Assembly (NCBI GenBank): GCA_025454925.1
Contig: JALONM010000001.1
Coordinates: 1 to 64,000, forward strand
Direction: 5' to 3'
Source of the DNA: Cytophagaceae bacterium
GTDB taxonomy: Bacteria > Bacteroidota > Bacteroidia > Cytophagales > Cytophagaceae
DNA: 64,000 nt
A model generated the notes under the pieces. That model searched no databases, was not told the origin of the DNA, and was given only the letters and a program-made list of their open reading frames with translations. Below are positions 1-8,964 of the stretch, piece by piece (position 1 is the first letter of the stretch; every line of letters begins with the position of its first letter). Both the position numbers and the translations under genes were made by a program.

Positions 1-34
1 TAGAATTTAAAAGGTTGTGGCATTATTGCCGAGA

Positions 35-66
35 CAAATATAGTTAGGAAACCTAACTATATCAAG
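35..66 (-). promoter_or_regulatory. Leftward promoter with embedded palindromic operator
   Basis: On the minus strand the sequence reads TTG (65-63), a 20-base spacer, then TATATTTG (42-35). This matches the Bacteroidota -33/-7 consensus TTG-N19/20-TAnnTTTG. The spacer is filled by a perfect inverted repeat, ATATAGTTAGG (38-48), loop AAA, CCTAACTATAT (52-62). A repressor bound there would block the polymerase. The controlled gene would start left of the window and run leftwards. A MarR-type repressor that controls its own gene is a plausible guess only. Confidence 0.6.
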
Positions 67-163
67 TTTTAGTTACGGTAATTCAAAAGAAAAAAGAAGA
101 AGGCTGGTTTACAGTATACTGGATTGAGGAACTTCGAACCTATCGATTGTCACGAATAAAGTA

Positions 164-171
164 TACCTTTG
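164..171 (+). promoter_or_regulatory. Candidate -7 box for the ABC-F gene
   Basis: TACCTTTG matches the Bacteroidota -7 element TAnnTTTG and lies about 55 bases before the start codon at 227. No TTG stands at the usual 19-20 base distance upstream, so only half of the promoter is supported. Confidence 0.35.
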
Positions 172-226
172 CAACTGAATCCATTCGTAATACTTTAAAG
201 AATGGAGGCAGAGGTAACATAACTAT

Positions 227-2125
227 ATGCTCACGCTTAATAACGTTTCTTTTTTCTTTGGCAGCCGAGTGCTGTACGACGAGGTTTCTCTTCAAATTAA
301 ACCCAAAGACAAGATGGGATTGATTGGTGCCAATGGCACCGGCAAATCAACATTATTGAGACTTATTGTTGGAGAATACACACCGGATGAAGGAGAAATC
401 GGAAAATCCAACGATTGCAGCATTGGATTCCTGAATCAGGATTTATTATCCTACCAAAGCGATGAACCGATTCTACATGTGGCCATGAAAGCCTACAAAG
501 AGGCCATGGAAGTGCAGGCCCAGATCGACGAGGTATTGCATACCATGGAAACCTCGTACACCGATGCGCTCGTCGACAAGCTATCGCGTTTACAGGAACG
601 CTTTGACGCTCTGGAAGGTTACAGCCTGCAATCGAATGCTGAAAAAATACTGGAAGGTCTTGGCTTCAGCACTGCTGATTTGCAAAAACCCTTACGTACT
701 TTTTCCGGAGGATGGCGCATGAGAGTCATGCTCGCACAAATGCTACTTTCAAAACCTGCATTATTGCTTTTGGACGAGCCTACAAACCACCTTGACATGC
801 CCTCTATTCAGTGGCTGGAAAATTATTTGAAAGAATACGAAGGTGCTGTAGTGATCGTATCCCATGACAGGGAATTTCTGGATAATTGTGTAAAAACCAT
901 TGTGGAGGTTTCTCATTCAAAATTGAATGTATACCAAGGAAATTTTTCTTTTTATCTAAAAGAAAAAGAATTGCGCCAACAGATCCAACAAAATGCCTAT
1001 GAAAACCAACAAGCTCAGATCAGGCAAACTGAACGATTTATAGAGCGCTTCAAAGCCAAGGCGAGCAAAGCAAGACAGGTACAATCAAAAGTAAAATCCC
1101 TGGAGCGCATTGATTTAATTCCGGAAGTCATAGACGAGTCAGCCAAAGTTCATTTTAAATTTAAATTCTCTGTTCAACCGGGGCGTACGATTGTAGAAAT
1201 GAAAAATTTCTCCAAGAGTTTCGGAGACCTTCATTTATTTCGCGATAGCCACGTGCGGTTGGAACGAGGAGACAAAGTGGCTTTTATCGGAGCCAATGGC
1301 AAAGGAAAGTCTACCCTGCTGCGAATCATGGCGGGTGTAGAGGCGTTTGAAGGCGATCGTCAGGAAGGACATCAGGTGAGAATGGCGTTTTTCGCTCAAC
1401 ATCAACTTGAATCGCTGAAACTAGACAATACCATCCTGGAAGAATTAAAAGAAACTGGGACTGATAGACTCGAAAATGAATTGAGAAGTATTTTAGGATG
1501 CTTTCTATTTTCCGAAGATGATGTATTTAAAAAAATAAAAGTGCTCTCCGGTGGAGAACGCTCGCGGGTAGCCATGGCAAAAATGTTGGTTTCGGAAGCG
1601 AATTTCCTATTGCTCGACGAACCTACCAACCACCTCGACATGCAATCGGTAAACATTCTCATTCAATCGCTGCAACAATATAGCGGTACATTCATCTGCG
1701 TTTCTCACGACAGACATTTCGTTTCCCAGATTGCTAATAAGATCTGGTTTATTGAAGACATGCAGTTAAAAGAATATCCAGGCACCTATTCTGAATTCCT
1801 CACGTGGCAAGCCGGAAGAGAAAAGAAACCTACGACCCCGGCACCTGCCAAAAAAGATACGCAGACATCACATACCAAAACCAAGTCTGAGGACGTTACT
1901 AAAAAAATAAAATCACTGGAAAAAGAGATCAAGGAGGCCGAGACCACCATTACCGAATTAGAAAAGAAACTTCGAGAAATCGAGGAGCAACTTTCCAACC
2001 CAGAAACTTACCACAGCAAAGGAGCTGCTTTGCAAGCCGAATATACCCAACAGCAGCAACGCTTGCAGCAGGAAGAAAAAAAATGGGAATCTCTACTTTT
2101 AGATTGGGAACAACTTCATGGGTAA
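227..2125 (+). CDS. ABC-F family ATPase
   Basis: This soluble protein has two ATP-binding cassettes and no membrane segment. It belongs to the ABC-F group, whose members act on the ribosome (translation factors, or ribosome protection from antibiotics). The first cassette has Walker A GANGTGKS (34-41), signature FSGGWRMR (159-166) and Walker B ending DEPTNHLD (183-190). The second has GANGKGKS (355-362), LSGGERSR (440-447) and DEPTNHLD (464-471). Between them is the charged helical linker typical of the family. The C-terminal 85 residues are a Lys/Glu-rich coiled coil, as in Uup-like members. The 632-aa length is normal. Its end overlaps the next gene by 8 bases, so the two are probably co-translated. 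Which ABC-F subfamily it belongs to cannot be decided by eye. Confidence 0.95.
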   Translation: MLTLNNVSFFFGSRVLYDEVSLQIKPKDKMGLIGANGTGKSTLLRLIVGEYTPDEGEIGKSNDCSIGFLNQDLLSYQSDEPILHVAMKAYKEAMEVQAQIDEVLHTMETSYTDALVDKLSRLQERFDALEGYSLQSNAEKILEGLGFSTADLQKPLRTFSGGWRMRVMLAQMLLSKPALLLLDEPTNHLDMPSIQWLENYLKEYEGAVVIVSHDREFLDNCVKTIVEVSHSKLNVYQGNFSFYLKEKELRQQIQQNAYENQQAQIRQTERFIERFKAKASKARQVQSKVKSLERIDLIPEVIDESAKVHFKFKFSVQPGRTIVEMKNFSKSFGDLHLFRDSHVRLERGDKVAFIGANGKGKSTLLRIMAGVEAFEGDRQEGHQVRMAFFAQHQLESLKLDNTILEELKETGTDRLENELRSILGCFLFSEDDVFKKIKVLSGGERSRVAMAKMLVSEANFLLLDEPTNHLDMQSVNILIQSLQQYSGTFICVSHDRHFVSQIANKIWFIEDMQLKEYPGTYSEFLTWQAGREKKPTTPAPAKKDTQTSHTKTKSEDVTKKIKSLEKEIKEAETTITELEKKLREIEEQLSNPETYHSKGAALQAEYTQQQQRLQQEEKKWESLLLDWEQLHG

Positions 2126-3398
2126 CTATACTGCATGCATAAGCCTGGCGATTTGGATCGGAGTCCTGATATGTGGAGCTTCCGGGGCCATTATCGGACC
2201 TGTAGAAGACAGAGCCTACGATCCTTCGGTAAAAACTATCTTATTGAATCCGGGAATGGGACAGAAAGACGCAATTTTGCCTGCTATTCTTCCATTAACA
2301 CAGCCCGTACCCCTCACCCTAAGTTTCGATATCTTATCCAACAATACCGAAAACCTGACGCTCCGGATTGTGCATTGCAATATGGATTGGACTTTGTCCG
2401 ATGTGAATGCTTCTTTGTACATGCTTGATATGAACGACATTCAAATTCAGGATATTCAAAGTTCCTTCAATACACGCGTGCGGTATCAACATTACTCCAT
2501 CAACCTTCCAAGGGTTCAACTCAGCGGAAATTATGCCGCTATGGTATATAAAAATTACAACGAAGAAGAAATCCTCCTCACCAGAAGATTTCTGATTTAT
2601 GAAGAAGCCATTCGCATCAGCCCTACCATGAAACCTTCGATGGTAAATCGAAATACCTCACAACAAACTGATTTTACTATTGTATGGGGAGGCGCTCAAC
2701 TCGTGAACCCTATGCTGAGGCTCAAACCTGTGGTAAGACAAAATTATCAATGGTACCAGCTCAAAGAAAATCTGGAGCCTACCATGCCAAGGGAAAGTGA
2801 CGGCATATACGAATACTTTTATTTCAATGGTGAAAATAGTTTTGCAGGTCTTAATGAGTTTCGATTTTTTGATTTACGAAGCCTTCGCGTAGTTGGAATG
2901 AATATAGACAGGATTGAATTCACCAACGACCGTAACGATGCTTTTTTACTGCTGGATAAACCGCGTCGTGGCATTAATTACTCTACATTTCAGGATTTGG
3001 ATGGTATGTTTGTTCCTGAGCACTATGAATCCCGTGGATATACCATAGAACCCGATTATTGTAATGTGACCTTTTTTTTAGAAGCCCCTCCTGCCGAATA
3101 TCCAGGAAGAATATTTATATACGGCGCCTTAAGCGATTGGAAATTGCAAACGGATTTTGAAATGATCTATGATCCGGAATTAAAACTTTACCGGTGCACT
3201 GCCTTGCTTAAACAGGGTTTTTATAATTATTGCTATACCTATTTGCCACAAGGGAGCCAGATTCACGATATTGCGGCAATGGAGGGCAGTCATTTCAGTA
3301 CCCAGAATCATTATGATTTTTTGGTTTATTACCGTCCTCCTGGAAAAAACTTTGACTTGTTGATCGGCTATGAAGCTCTCAATTACCTGGGAAGATAA
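2118..3398 (+). CDS. T9SS plug-like protein (DUF5103 family)
   Basis: The protein has an N-terminal signal peptide ending near residue 24 and a beta-rich body. It resembles the Bacteroidota family formerly called DUF5103, now described as the type IX secretion plug protein. Family-like features are the early motif around KTILLNPGMGQKD, the LTLSFD...Y.IVHCNMDW stretch and a C-terminal immunoglobulin/CBM-like half. In the family, the plug closes the periplasmic side of the SprA translocon when PorV is not docked. Here the gene overlaps the ABC-F gene by 8 bases and is not next to other T9SS machinery genes, which fits the scattered nature of T9SS loci. The three T9SS cargo genes in this window are natural clients. 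Assignment rests on remembered family features. Confidence 0.75.
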   Translation: MGNYTACISLAIWIGVLICGASGAIIGPVEDRAYDPSVKTILLNPGMGQKDAILPAILPLTQPVPLTLSFDILSNNTENLTLRIVHCNMDWTLSDVNASLYMLDMNDIQIQDIQSSFNTRVRYQHYSINLPRVQLSGNYAAMVYKNYNEEEILLTRRFLIYEEAIRISPTMKPSMVNRNTSQQTDFTIVWGGAQLVNPMLRLKPVVRQNYQWYQLKENLEPTMPRESDGIYEYFYFNGENSFAGLNEFRFFDLRSLRVVGMNIDRIEFTNDRNDAFLLLDKPRRGINYSTFQDLDGMFVPEHYESRGYTIEPDYCNVTFFLEAPPAEYPGRIFIYGALSDWKLQTDFEMIYDPELKLYRCTALLKQGFYNYCYTYLPQGSQIHDIAAMEGSHFSTQNHYDFLVYYRPPGKNFDLLIGYEALNYLGR

Positions 3399-3469
3399 TT
3401 GGTGGACCAATAGACGGAACTTAACAAACCGTTAACATGAAAAGTACCGGACACCTTGAATTTTACATG

Positions 3470-3477
3470 TATTTTTG
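3470..3477 (+). promoter_or_regulatory. -7 box just upstream of the PstS-like start
   Basis: TATTTTTG matches TAnnTTTG and ends only 7 bases before the ATG at 3485. A transcript from it would have almost no leader. The box lies inside a possible N-terminal extension beginning at 3437, which argues that 3485 is the true start. No matching -33 TTG was found at the right spacing. Confidence 0.4.
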
Positions 3478-3484
3478 CAGACAC

Positions 3485-4336
3485 ATGAAATGGGTTATTT
3501 TCATTAGCGTTTTCATTCTTCTGGGCTGCTCCCCCACCGAAGCAAAAAGAAAGGTGCAGACCTTTACGGTAGGCACCGACAAAGCCTTTGCACCCTTTAT
3601 TCAATCCGCTTTTGAAACAGAGCAAGTTTCCGACACCAGTTATAAAGGGAGTCTTTTTTTTGCTCCACAGGAAGCCCTCATAGACACCTTTCTTGAACAC
3701 TCCACAGATCTGATCTTCTGCGGCCGGCCGCTTGACAGTCTAGAAAAAGCCTACCTTGCTTCCAGGCAAAAAATATTGCGTTCCTATGAAGTAGGATATG
3801 ATGCCTTGGTCGTTATCAGACATTCAAGTTCCATCGATACCGTAATCAGTCTTGAGAAGTTAAAAAAAGAAATAGGGGAAAAAGAAGGGAAATATGTCAT
3901 AGATCAAATGGAATCCCTAAACTGGCAATACCTTCGTTCACGGCTATCTTTGTCTTCCACTACAAAAATGGCAGTGGCTGGCAGCGATGAAAAAGTATTG
4001 GAGCTGGTGGCAGCTAATCCAGGATTAACAGGAATTGTTTCCTACGCCTTGGTAGCAGACCGCGACGACCCTACCGTACAACAACGCATGAAAGATATTC
4101 GCATTGTTTATTTGCATGCCTCCGACAGCATTCCAGCCAAGCCCTCCCCCGACGCACTGGCCATAGGATCCTACCCTTTCAAAAGAACCATTTGGATGCA
4201 CTCTACCGAGGGCGTGGATGGTAACTCCGCAGGTATGGCAGGGTTTATGCTAAAAGACAAAGGAAAAAGGCTGTTGCTGAAAATGGGAATATTACCTGCA
4301 ACCATGCCGGGAAGAGAAGTAGAACTGATAGAATAA
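3485..4336 (+). CDS. PstS-like substrate-binding lipoprotein
   Basis: The sequence begins with a lipoprotein signal: a hydrophobic stretch followed by LLGC, with the cysteine as the lipidation site. The rest (about 260 residues) looks like a periplasmic binding protein of the phosphate PstS type, with an opening beta strand (TFTVGTDKAFAPF) and an end region containing KDKGKRLLLKMGILPA. An upstream in-frame ATG at 3437 would add 16 residues ahead of the signal peptide, so I chose 3485. No permease or ATPase gene is nearby. It is followed by a TPR gene after 19 bases. In Bacteroidota, orphan PstS-like proteins often sit beside TPR proteins in exbB-exbD-tonB clusters, so a role in TonB-linked uptake is possible. 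The ligand is unknown. Confidence 0.75.
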   Translation: MKWVIFISVFILLGCSPTEAKRKVQTFTVGTDKAFAPFIQSAFETEQVSDTSYKGSLFFAPQEALIDTFLEHSTDLIFCGRPLDSLEKAYLASRQKILRSYEVGYDALVVIRHSSSIDTVISLEKLKKEIGEKEGKYVIDQMESLNWQYLRSRLSLSSTTKMAVAGSDEKVLELVAANPGLTGIVSYALVADRDDPTVQQRMKDIRIVYLHASDSIPAKPSPDALAIGSYPFKRTIWMHSTEGVDGNSAGMAGFMLKDKGKRLLLKMGILPATMPGREVELIE

Positions 4337-4355
4337 TTTTAAGAATACAATTACT

Positions 4356-5921
4356 ATGAATCACATCATTAAATTCGCGTTGATACTGGGAGCCTTTCAA
4401 GTTATTGCACAAGACTTGAAACAAATGAACTATTTTGTAGAGCGTGAAATGTTTGCCAAAGCAAAACTGGAAGTGCAGGTACTACTGAAAAAAGAACCAT
4501 CCAATGCCGATTATCATTTTTATATGGGGGACATTTATTTCAAAAATGATCAGCCCGATTCGGCCAGGTATTGGTTTATGGAAGGTTTAAAGAAAAGCGA
4601 AAAATGCGCTCTTTGCTACGTGGGCATGGGCAAGGTAAGCATGGAAAACAACCCTACCGAAGGCAAAGCCAATTTTGACAAAGCCTTGTCTACCGCTCCC
4701 AAAGATCACCGTGTTTATGCAGCCATTGGAGATTATTGGTTAAACCTGGAAAAGCCGGAAGGAAAAAAAGCGGTAGAAGTATTGTCAAAAGCCAGTGAAA
4801 TGGATACCAAAAATTTAACCTATAAAATGCTGCTGGGAGACGCTCACCGATTTGCGGCCGATGGATCTAAAGGCATGGCTCTTTATAAAGAAGTATTGGC
4901 CAAAGATTCTATGAATCCTGCCGTATATTGGAGAATCGGGAAACTGTACCTGGGTGCTAAAAACTATGAACTTGGAAAAGAAAATTTTAGCAAAGGCATT
5001 GAAAAAGATGCTACGTTTAGCCCTATCTACAGAGAGTTTGGCGAACTGTATTACAAATGGAGAAAATACGACAAAGCCATTGAGCAATATAAAAAGTACC
5101 TGAGCCTTCGCGACAAAAGTGATGATACCGATTTTCGATTTGCATCGTTTCTCTTCTTGAGTAAAAATTATAAGGAGTCGCTTACCTTGCTGAATTCCTT
5201 AAACCAAAAAGGATATCCGAATCCGGTTATACATCGCTTAATGGCTTACAGCTATTATGAAACAAAGGAGTATAACAACGCTGCTTCGAGCATGAATGCG
5301 TTCTGGGGAAAAATTAAAGGTGATAAAATTAATGCCACCGACTACGAATACCAGGGAAAAATTCATTTAAAAACGGGTAAAGATTCATTAGGTATTTTAT
5401 CCTTGGAAAAAGCCATCGAATTGGATAGCAATAAAAAAGAAGCCTACAAAGAGTTTGCTGAATTCTACAATGAAAAAGGCCAAACCGATAAAAGTCTGTC
5501 ATGTTACAGAAAATACTTGGCAAGTGGCAAGGGTAATTACAACGATTACTACAGTTTTGGTAAAATTTGCATGGCCAGTAATAAATTTGGAACGGCAGAC
5601 AGCGCTTTTGCCAAGGTAATTGATTCCCGACCTGAGTTACCCCAAGGATATCTCTGGAGAGCGCGGGCAAACGGAAATCTGGACCCGGATTCTAAAAATG
5701 GTTTAGCGAAACCTTATTATGAAAAATACATAGAGATTGGATCTAAAGATGCCGCCAAAAATAAAGACGGTTTAGTAGAAGCCTACTCTTATTTAGGTTC
5801 CTATTATATCGATACAAAAGACAAAGCTAAGGCCAGCGAATATTGGAATTTGGTAAAAACAACAGACCCTGGTAACAAAGCCGCCCTGGAAGCAGACAAA
5901 TTCCTAAAAACAATGAAATAA
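4356..5921 (+). CDS. Tetratricopeptide repeat protein, probably periplasmic
   Basis: A short signal peptide (to about residue 18, ...FQVIAQ) is followed by tandem TPR helical pairs over the whole 521 residues, visible as repeated A..Y...G......A...Y.kal spacing (for example YHFYMGDIYFKNDQPDSARY and VYWRIGKLYLGAKNYELGKE). TPR proteins are scaffolds for protein contacts, so no catalytic role is implied. It lies 19 bases behind the PstS-like lipoprotein gene and ahead of a strong terminator, so the two form the end of a transcription unit. The partner is unknown. Confidence 0.8.
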   Translation: MNHIIKFALILGAFQVIAQDLKQMNYFVEREMFAKAKLEVQVLLKKEPSNADYHFYMGDIYFKNDQPDSARYWFMEGLKKSEKCALCYVGMGKVSMENNPTEGKANFDKALSTAPKDHRVYAAIGDYWLNLEKPEGKKAVEVLSKASEMDTKNLTYKMLLGDAHRFAADGSKGMALYKEVLAKDSMNPAVYWRIGKLYLGAKNYELGKENFSKGIEKDATFSPIYREFGELYYKWRKYDKAIEQYKKYLSLRDKSDDTDFRFASFLFLSKNYKESLTLLNSLNQKGYPNPVIHRLMAYSYYETKEYNNAASSMNAFWGKIKGDKINATDYEYQGKIHLKTGKDSLGILSLEKAIELDSNKKEAYKEFAEFYNEKGQTDKSLSCYRKYLASGKGNYNDYYSFGKICMASNKFGTADSAFAKVIDSRPELPQGYLWRARANGNLDPDSKNGLAKPYYEKYIEIGSKDAAKNKDGLVEAYSYLGSYYIDTKDKAKASEYWNLVKTTDPGNKAALEADKFLKTMK

Positions 5922-5952
5922 GTTTAACAGAAGGTTTACCATTCAAATGCCC

Positions 5953-5982
5953 AAAACGCCAGGAAATCCTGGCGTTTTTTTT
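5953..5982 (+). terminator. Rho-independent terminator after the TPR gene
   Basis: AAAACGCCAGGA pairs with TCCTGGCGTTTT (5953-5964 with 5967-5978), followed by a run of T. It lies 32 bases after the stop codon. Confidence 0.9.
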
Positions 5983-6307
5983 ATACCCAATCAGCTAAAA
6001 CGTTAGCCTATCATCCATATTAAATACAACCCATTGCTTCTTCCATAATTCATATTTTGAGAGATGCCTTCAATGAAATCTTCAGCAACGAAAAATCTTT
6101 AGAATTGTTACAATTTTTTTTTAGCGCTTGTTTACCAAGAACCTTACAAGCTAAACCACAGAGCATCAGACTTATAAATTAAATATATGATTATTCAAAT
6201 AATTTTCTTGACTTTAAAGCACCAATAATCTTATCAAATTATTTAATTAATATAATTTACATAATTATTAATATTTATATTAAGATTAGTTGAAATTATC
6301 CCTGCCT
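5983..6307. other. AT-rich intergenic region before a T9SS cargo gene
   Basis: These 325 bases hold no convincing open reading frame or RNA gene. The last 120 bases are very AT-rich, with runs of TAATTATT-like sequence. I expect the promoter of the following gene here, but no clear TTG...TAnnTTTG pair was found. Confidence 0.5.
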
Positions 6308-8809
6308 ATGAAAACAGTTTTTACCCTTTTACGTACAACAGCCCTCTTAGTAATACTTGGCAACCTTGTCGGCCAAATCTGTCCTGTTACGCCTGGGACC
6401 GAATTAATTAACAATGGCAACTTTGAGGCAGGAAACACCGGATTTACCAATGCATTTACCTATTGCACTCCCCCATGCGGCGGATTGGGTGGAGACCAAT
6501 ACACTGTTTCCACGAATCCAAACAACCAGAATAGTGGCTACTTCCGATCCATGGCCGACCATACACCTGGCGCAGGAACAAACATGCTGGTATTTGACTT
6601 TAACAACAACTCTACCAATGACCCTATTTATAGCACAAGCGTTAATGTAGTAGCTGGAAAAGTGTATTTCTTTTCCGCATGGTTCGCCAACATTGCCATA
6701 AACAACACGACGCCTTGTCCGACCTGTCCGGGAGGAGTATTCATTACAAACTCTCCCATTCTTAAATTTAGAATCAATGGCGTAGACCAAGGTACTGTGC
6801 GGGTAGACAGTCTGAGTAACAACTGGAACCAGTTTTTCACTACCTGGACAGCAGCCGCTTCCGGAAGCATCACTATTGAAATAATTAACCTGCGCGGTGG
6901 CAATGCCAGCAACGACTTGGCGATAGATGATATTTCTTTTACCGATGGGTGCGAAAAAATCACAAATCTCAACACCTTAGGAATGTCAAGTGGGTTGATC
7001 GATACAGTTAAAGTCTGCAATTTCAATTTCCCTTATGCGCTTAATCCAGGATTGCCTGGCACCTACGGATATTCCTGGAGAAACAGTGCTGGATCTTTGC
7101 TTCCAGGCCTAAACTCAGGAACGACCTATACAGTAAACGCGGCACCGGCAGACAATACCAAATATTATCTATGCTACGAATTTATAGCTGGTTGCCCTCG
7201 CATGGACTCGGTGATTTTTAAAACGACACCTTTGTCGGTAGAACTTGGGCCTCCTAAAGTGATGTGTGCACCGGTAAATATTGTTTTAAATTCTGGCGTT
7301 ACTAATCCTCCGGTCGCTGTGCAATGGACCAAAAACAGCGTCAACGTAGCTACTACTGCTACGTATACCGCTACCGACGTGGGCACATACGGAGTCACTA
7401 TTTCCAGACCTGGTTGCGGCAGTGCTACCGATGCCGTGGTGATCAGCAATCCTACCTCCAGCATTGCCGGAAGTGGCACGTATTGCAATACCAACAATAC
7501 GGCTTCCTTTTCCGTAACCAGTGGTTCTACACAAATCAAATGGTTCACGACACCTACAGGTGGCACCGCGTTAAACCCTTCCAACACCAATGCCACCATT
7601 AATTTGCCATATACCTCTACCAATACTTCCACACCGGGCTGCCTTTCAGGTTTATATGCTGAAGACAAATCCAGTTACCCAGGAACCTTATTGGGCACGG
7701 CACCTTGCGGTACGAGCAACACTTCCAATCCGGTAGATTTATTAATTGAAGTGAATCAAACCATTGTCTTGAACTCTTTCAATTTCTTTCAAAATACGGG
7801 ATGGGGCCCGACAGGTACATTTAGTTTTTCGATACTTAATAACAACCCAACTGGCGGCCCTCATTGCGGCACTTGCAGTCCAGCTGGCACTAAAGATGGA
7901 CCAGGAGCAACGGTTTTATATTCCGAAACGTCCCCAAGCTATACCGTTGGAGGCTCCGCCACTGTTCGAACCTTCAATCTTACTACTCCACAAAGTTTAA
8001 GTCCAGGACGCTATTGGTTGAGATTACAAGCCAATACCACCGCACTCGGAGTATTCGATGGATGCACCCCTTCCATTAATTCATCTGGAACCTGGTCGAG
8101 CCCTTACAACGATAATACTGGAAATTCCGTGGTACAAGGAATCAAATCCATACACAATAATAACGTGGTCGGCTCTGGCGCTTTTTTCAATATTGGCTTC
8201 CAGGTTGGCGCCAGCAACCCTTGCAGCCGCTTGTTTATTTGCGCAACTCTTGACTGTCCGGCTCCTGTAGAATTATCCAGCTTTACTGCTGTTGCTAAAT
8301 CCGCTTTCAACGAAATTCGATGGACCACAGCCTCCGAAACACAAAGCGATTATTTTATTCTTGAGAAAAGTCTGGATGGCCAATTCTTTGAATCCATTGA
8401 TCGGCTTAGTGCCGCTGGCAATAGCACCAGTCAGCAACAATATTCCAGCGTAGACAAGAATATCAACGAGTCTGTCATGTATTACCGCTTAAAACAAGTA
8501 GATCAGGATGGTTCCATTCATTATTCTGAAATCATTCAGGTTACTCGTAGCGGATTGACTTCTATGCTGGTGTATCCTAACCCTGCCAACTCTGGCCAGG
8601 AAATCAGCTTACTTATTTATGCAGAAAACTCCGAGTGGATTCAGGTGGAGTGCATGGATATAACCGGTAAAAAAGAATTCACGCATTCCTTTGAAATCAT
8701 TCCCGGAAAAAACATCGCCAACTTACCAACGAGTCAATTACCAACAGGCATGTATGTACTAAAAGTAATGGGAACCAATACTAGCACCACCACATTCGTG
8801 ATTGAATAG
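6308..8809 (+). CDS. Secreted protein with T9SS type A sorting domain
   Basis: The protein has a signal peptide (cleavage near VGQ-ICP), then a domain resembling a carbohydrate-binding/jelly-roll fold (about residues 30-220: NNGNFEAGNTGF..., ending LAIDDISFTDGC). Ig-like segments follow, then a second beta-rich domain, and the last ~80 residues form a T9SS type A sorting domain (VYPNPANSGQ..., TGKKEF, LPTGMYVLKV). Such proteins cross the outer membrane through the T9SS and are usually cleaved and attached to the surface. Just before the sorting domain is the common segment PVELSSFTAVAK...RWTTASE. The ATG at 6308 begins a good signal peptide; a TTG at 6290 would add six residues. It has no visible catalytic domain, so an adhesin or matrix role is inference. 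Confidence 0.85.
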   Translation: MKTVFTLLRTTALLVILGNLVGQICPVTPGTELINNGNFEAGNTGFTNAFTYCTPPCGGLGGDQYTVSTNPNNQNSGYFRSMADHTPGAGTNMLVFDFNNNSTNDPIYSTSVNVVAGKVYFFSAWFANIAINNTTPCPTCPGGVFITNSPILKFRINGVDQGTVRVDSLSNNWNQFFTTWTAAASGSITIEIINLRGGNASNDLAIDDISFTDGCEKITNLNTLGMSSGLIDTVKVCNFNFPYALNPGLPGTYGYSWRNSAGSLLPGLNSGTTYTVNAAPADNTKYYLCYEFIAGCPRMDSVIFKTTPLSVELGPPKVMCAPVNIVLNSGVTNPPVAVQWTKNSVNVATTATYTATDVGTYGVTISRPGCGSATDAVVISNPTSSIAGSGTYCNTNNTASFSVTSGSTQIKWFTTPTGGTALNPSNTNATINLPYTSTNTSTPGCLSGLYAEDKSSYPGTLLGTAPCGTSNTSNPVDLLIEVNQTIVLNSFNFFQNTGWGPTGTFSFSILNNNPTGGPHCGTCSPAGTKDGPGATVLYSETSPSYTVGGSATVRTFNLTTPQSLSPGRYWLRLQANTTALGVFDGCTPSINSSGTWSSPYNDNTGNSVVQGIKSIHNNNVVGSGAFFNIGFQVGASNPCSRLFICATLDCPAPVELSSFTAVAKSAFNEIRWTTASETQSDYFILEKSLDGQFFESIDRLSAAGNSTSQQQYSSVDKNINESVMYYRLKQVDQDGSIHYSEIIQVTRSGLTSMLVYPNPANSGQEISLLIYAENSEWIQVECMDITGKKEFTHSFEIIPGKNIANLPTSQLPTGMYVLKVMGTNTSTTTFVIE

Positions 8810-8827
8810 CAGAACCCAGCAGAAAAT

Positions 8828-8864
8828 GAAACAGGCTCTTTCCATGAAAGAAAGAGCCTGTTTC
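8828..8864. terminator. Perfect 15-bp hairpin between convergent genes
   Basis: GAAACAGGCTCTTTC (8828-8842) pairs perfectly with GAAAGAGCCTGTTTC (8850-8864) around a 7-base loop. It follows the T9SS cargo gene and faces the convergent FrnE-like gene. There is no long T-run after it, so termination may be only partial. Confidence 0.65.
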
Positions 8865-8964
8865 GTATTCAATAACAGTCACAGAAAGGGAAATCACTCG
8901 TTCCTAAATTTCAATCCGGATTCCAATACCCATCCATCAAATAGATTCAGAAACGTCACAAGCC

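Noticed and set aside
7174-7668. 164-residue minus-strand frame within the first T9SS cargo gene
   Set aside because: It is antisense to a gene with signal peptide and sorting domain. Val/Pro/Thr-rich shadow frames are common opposite such Thr/Asn-rich genes.
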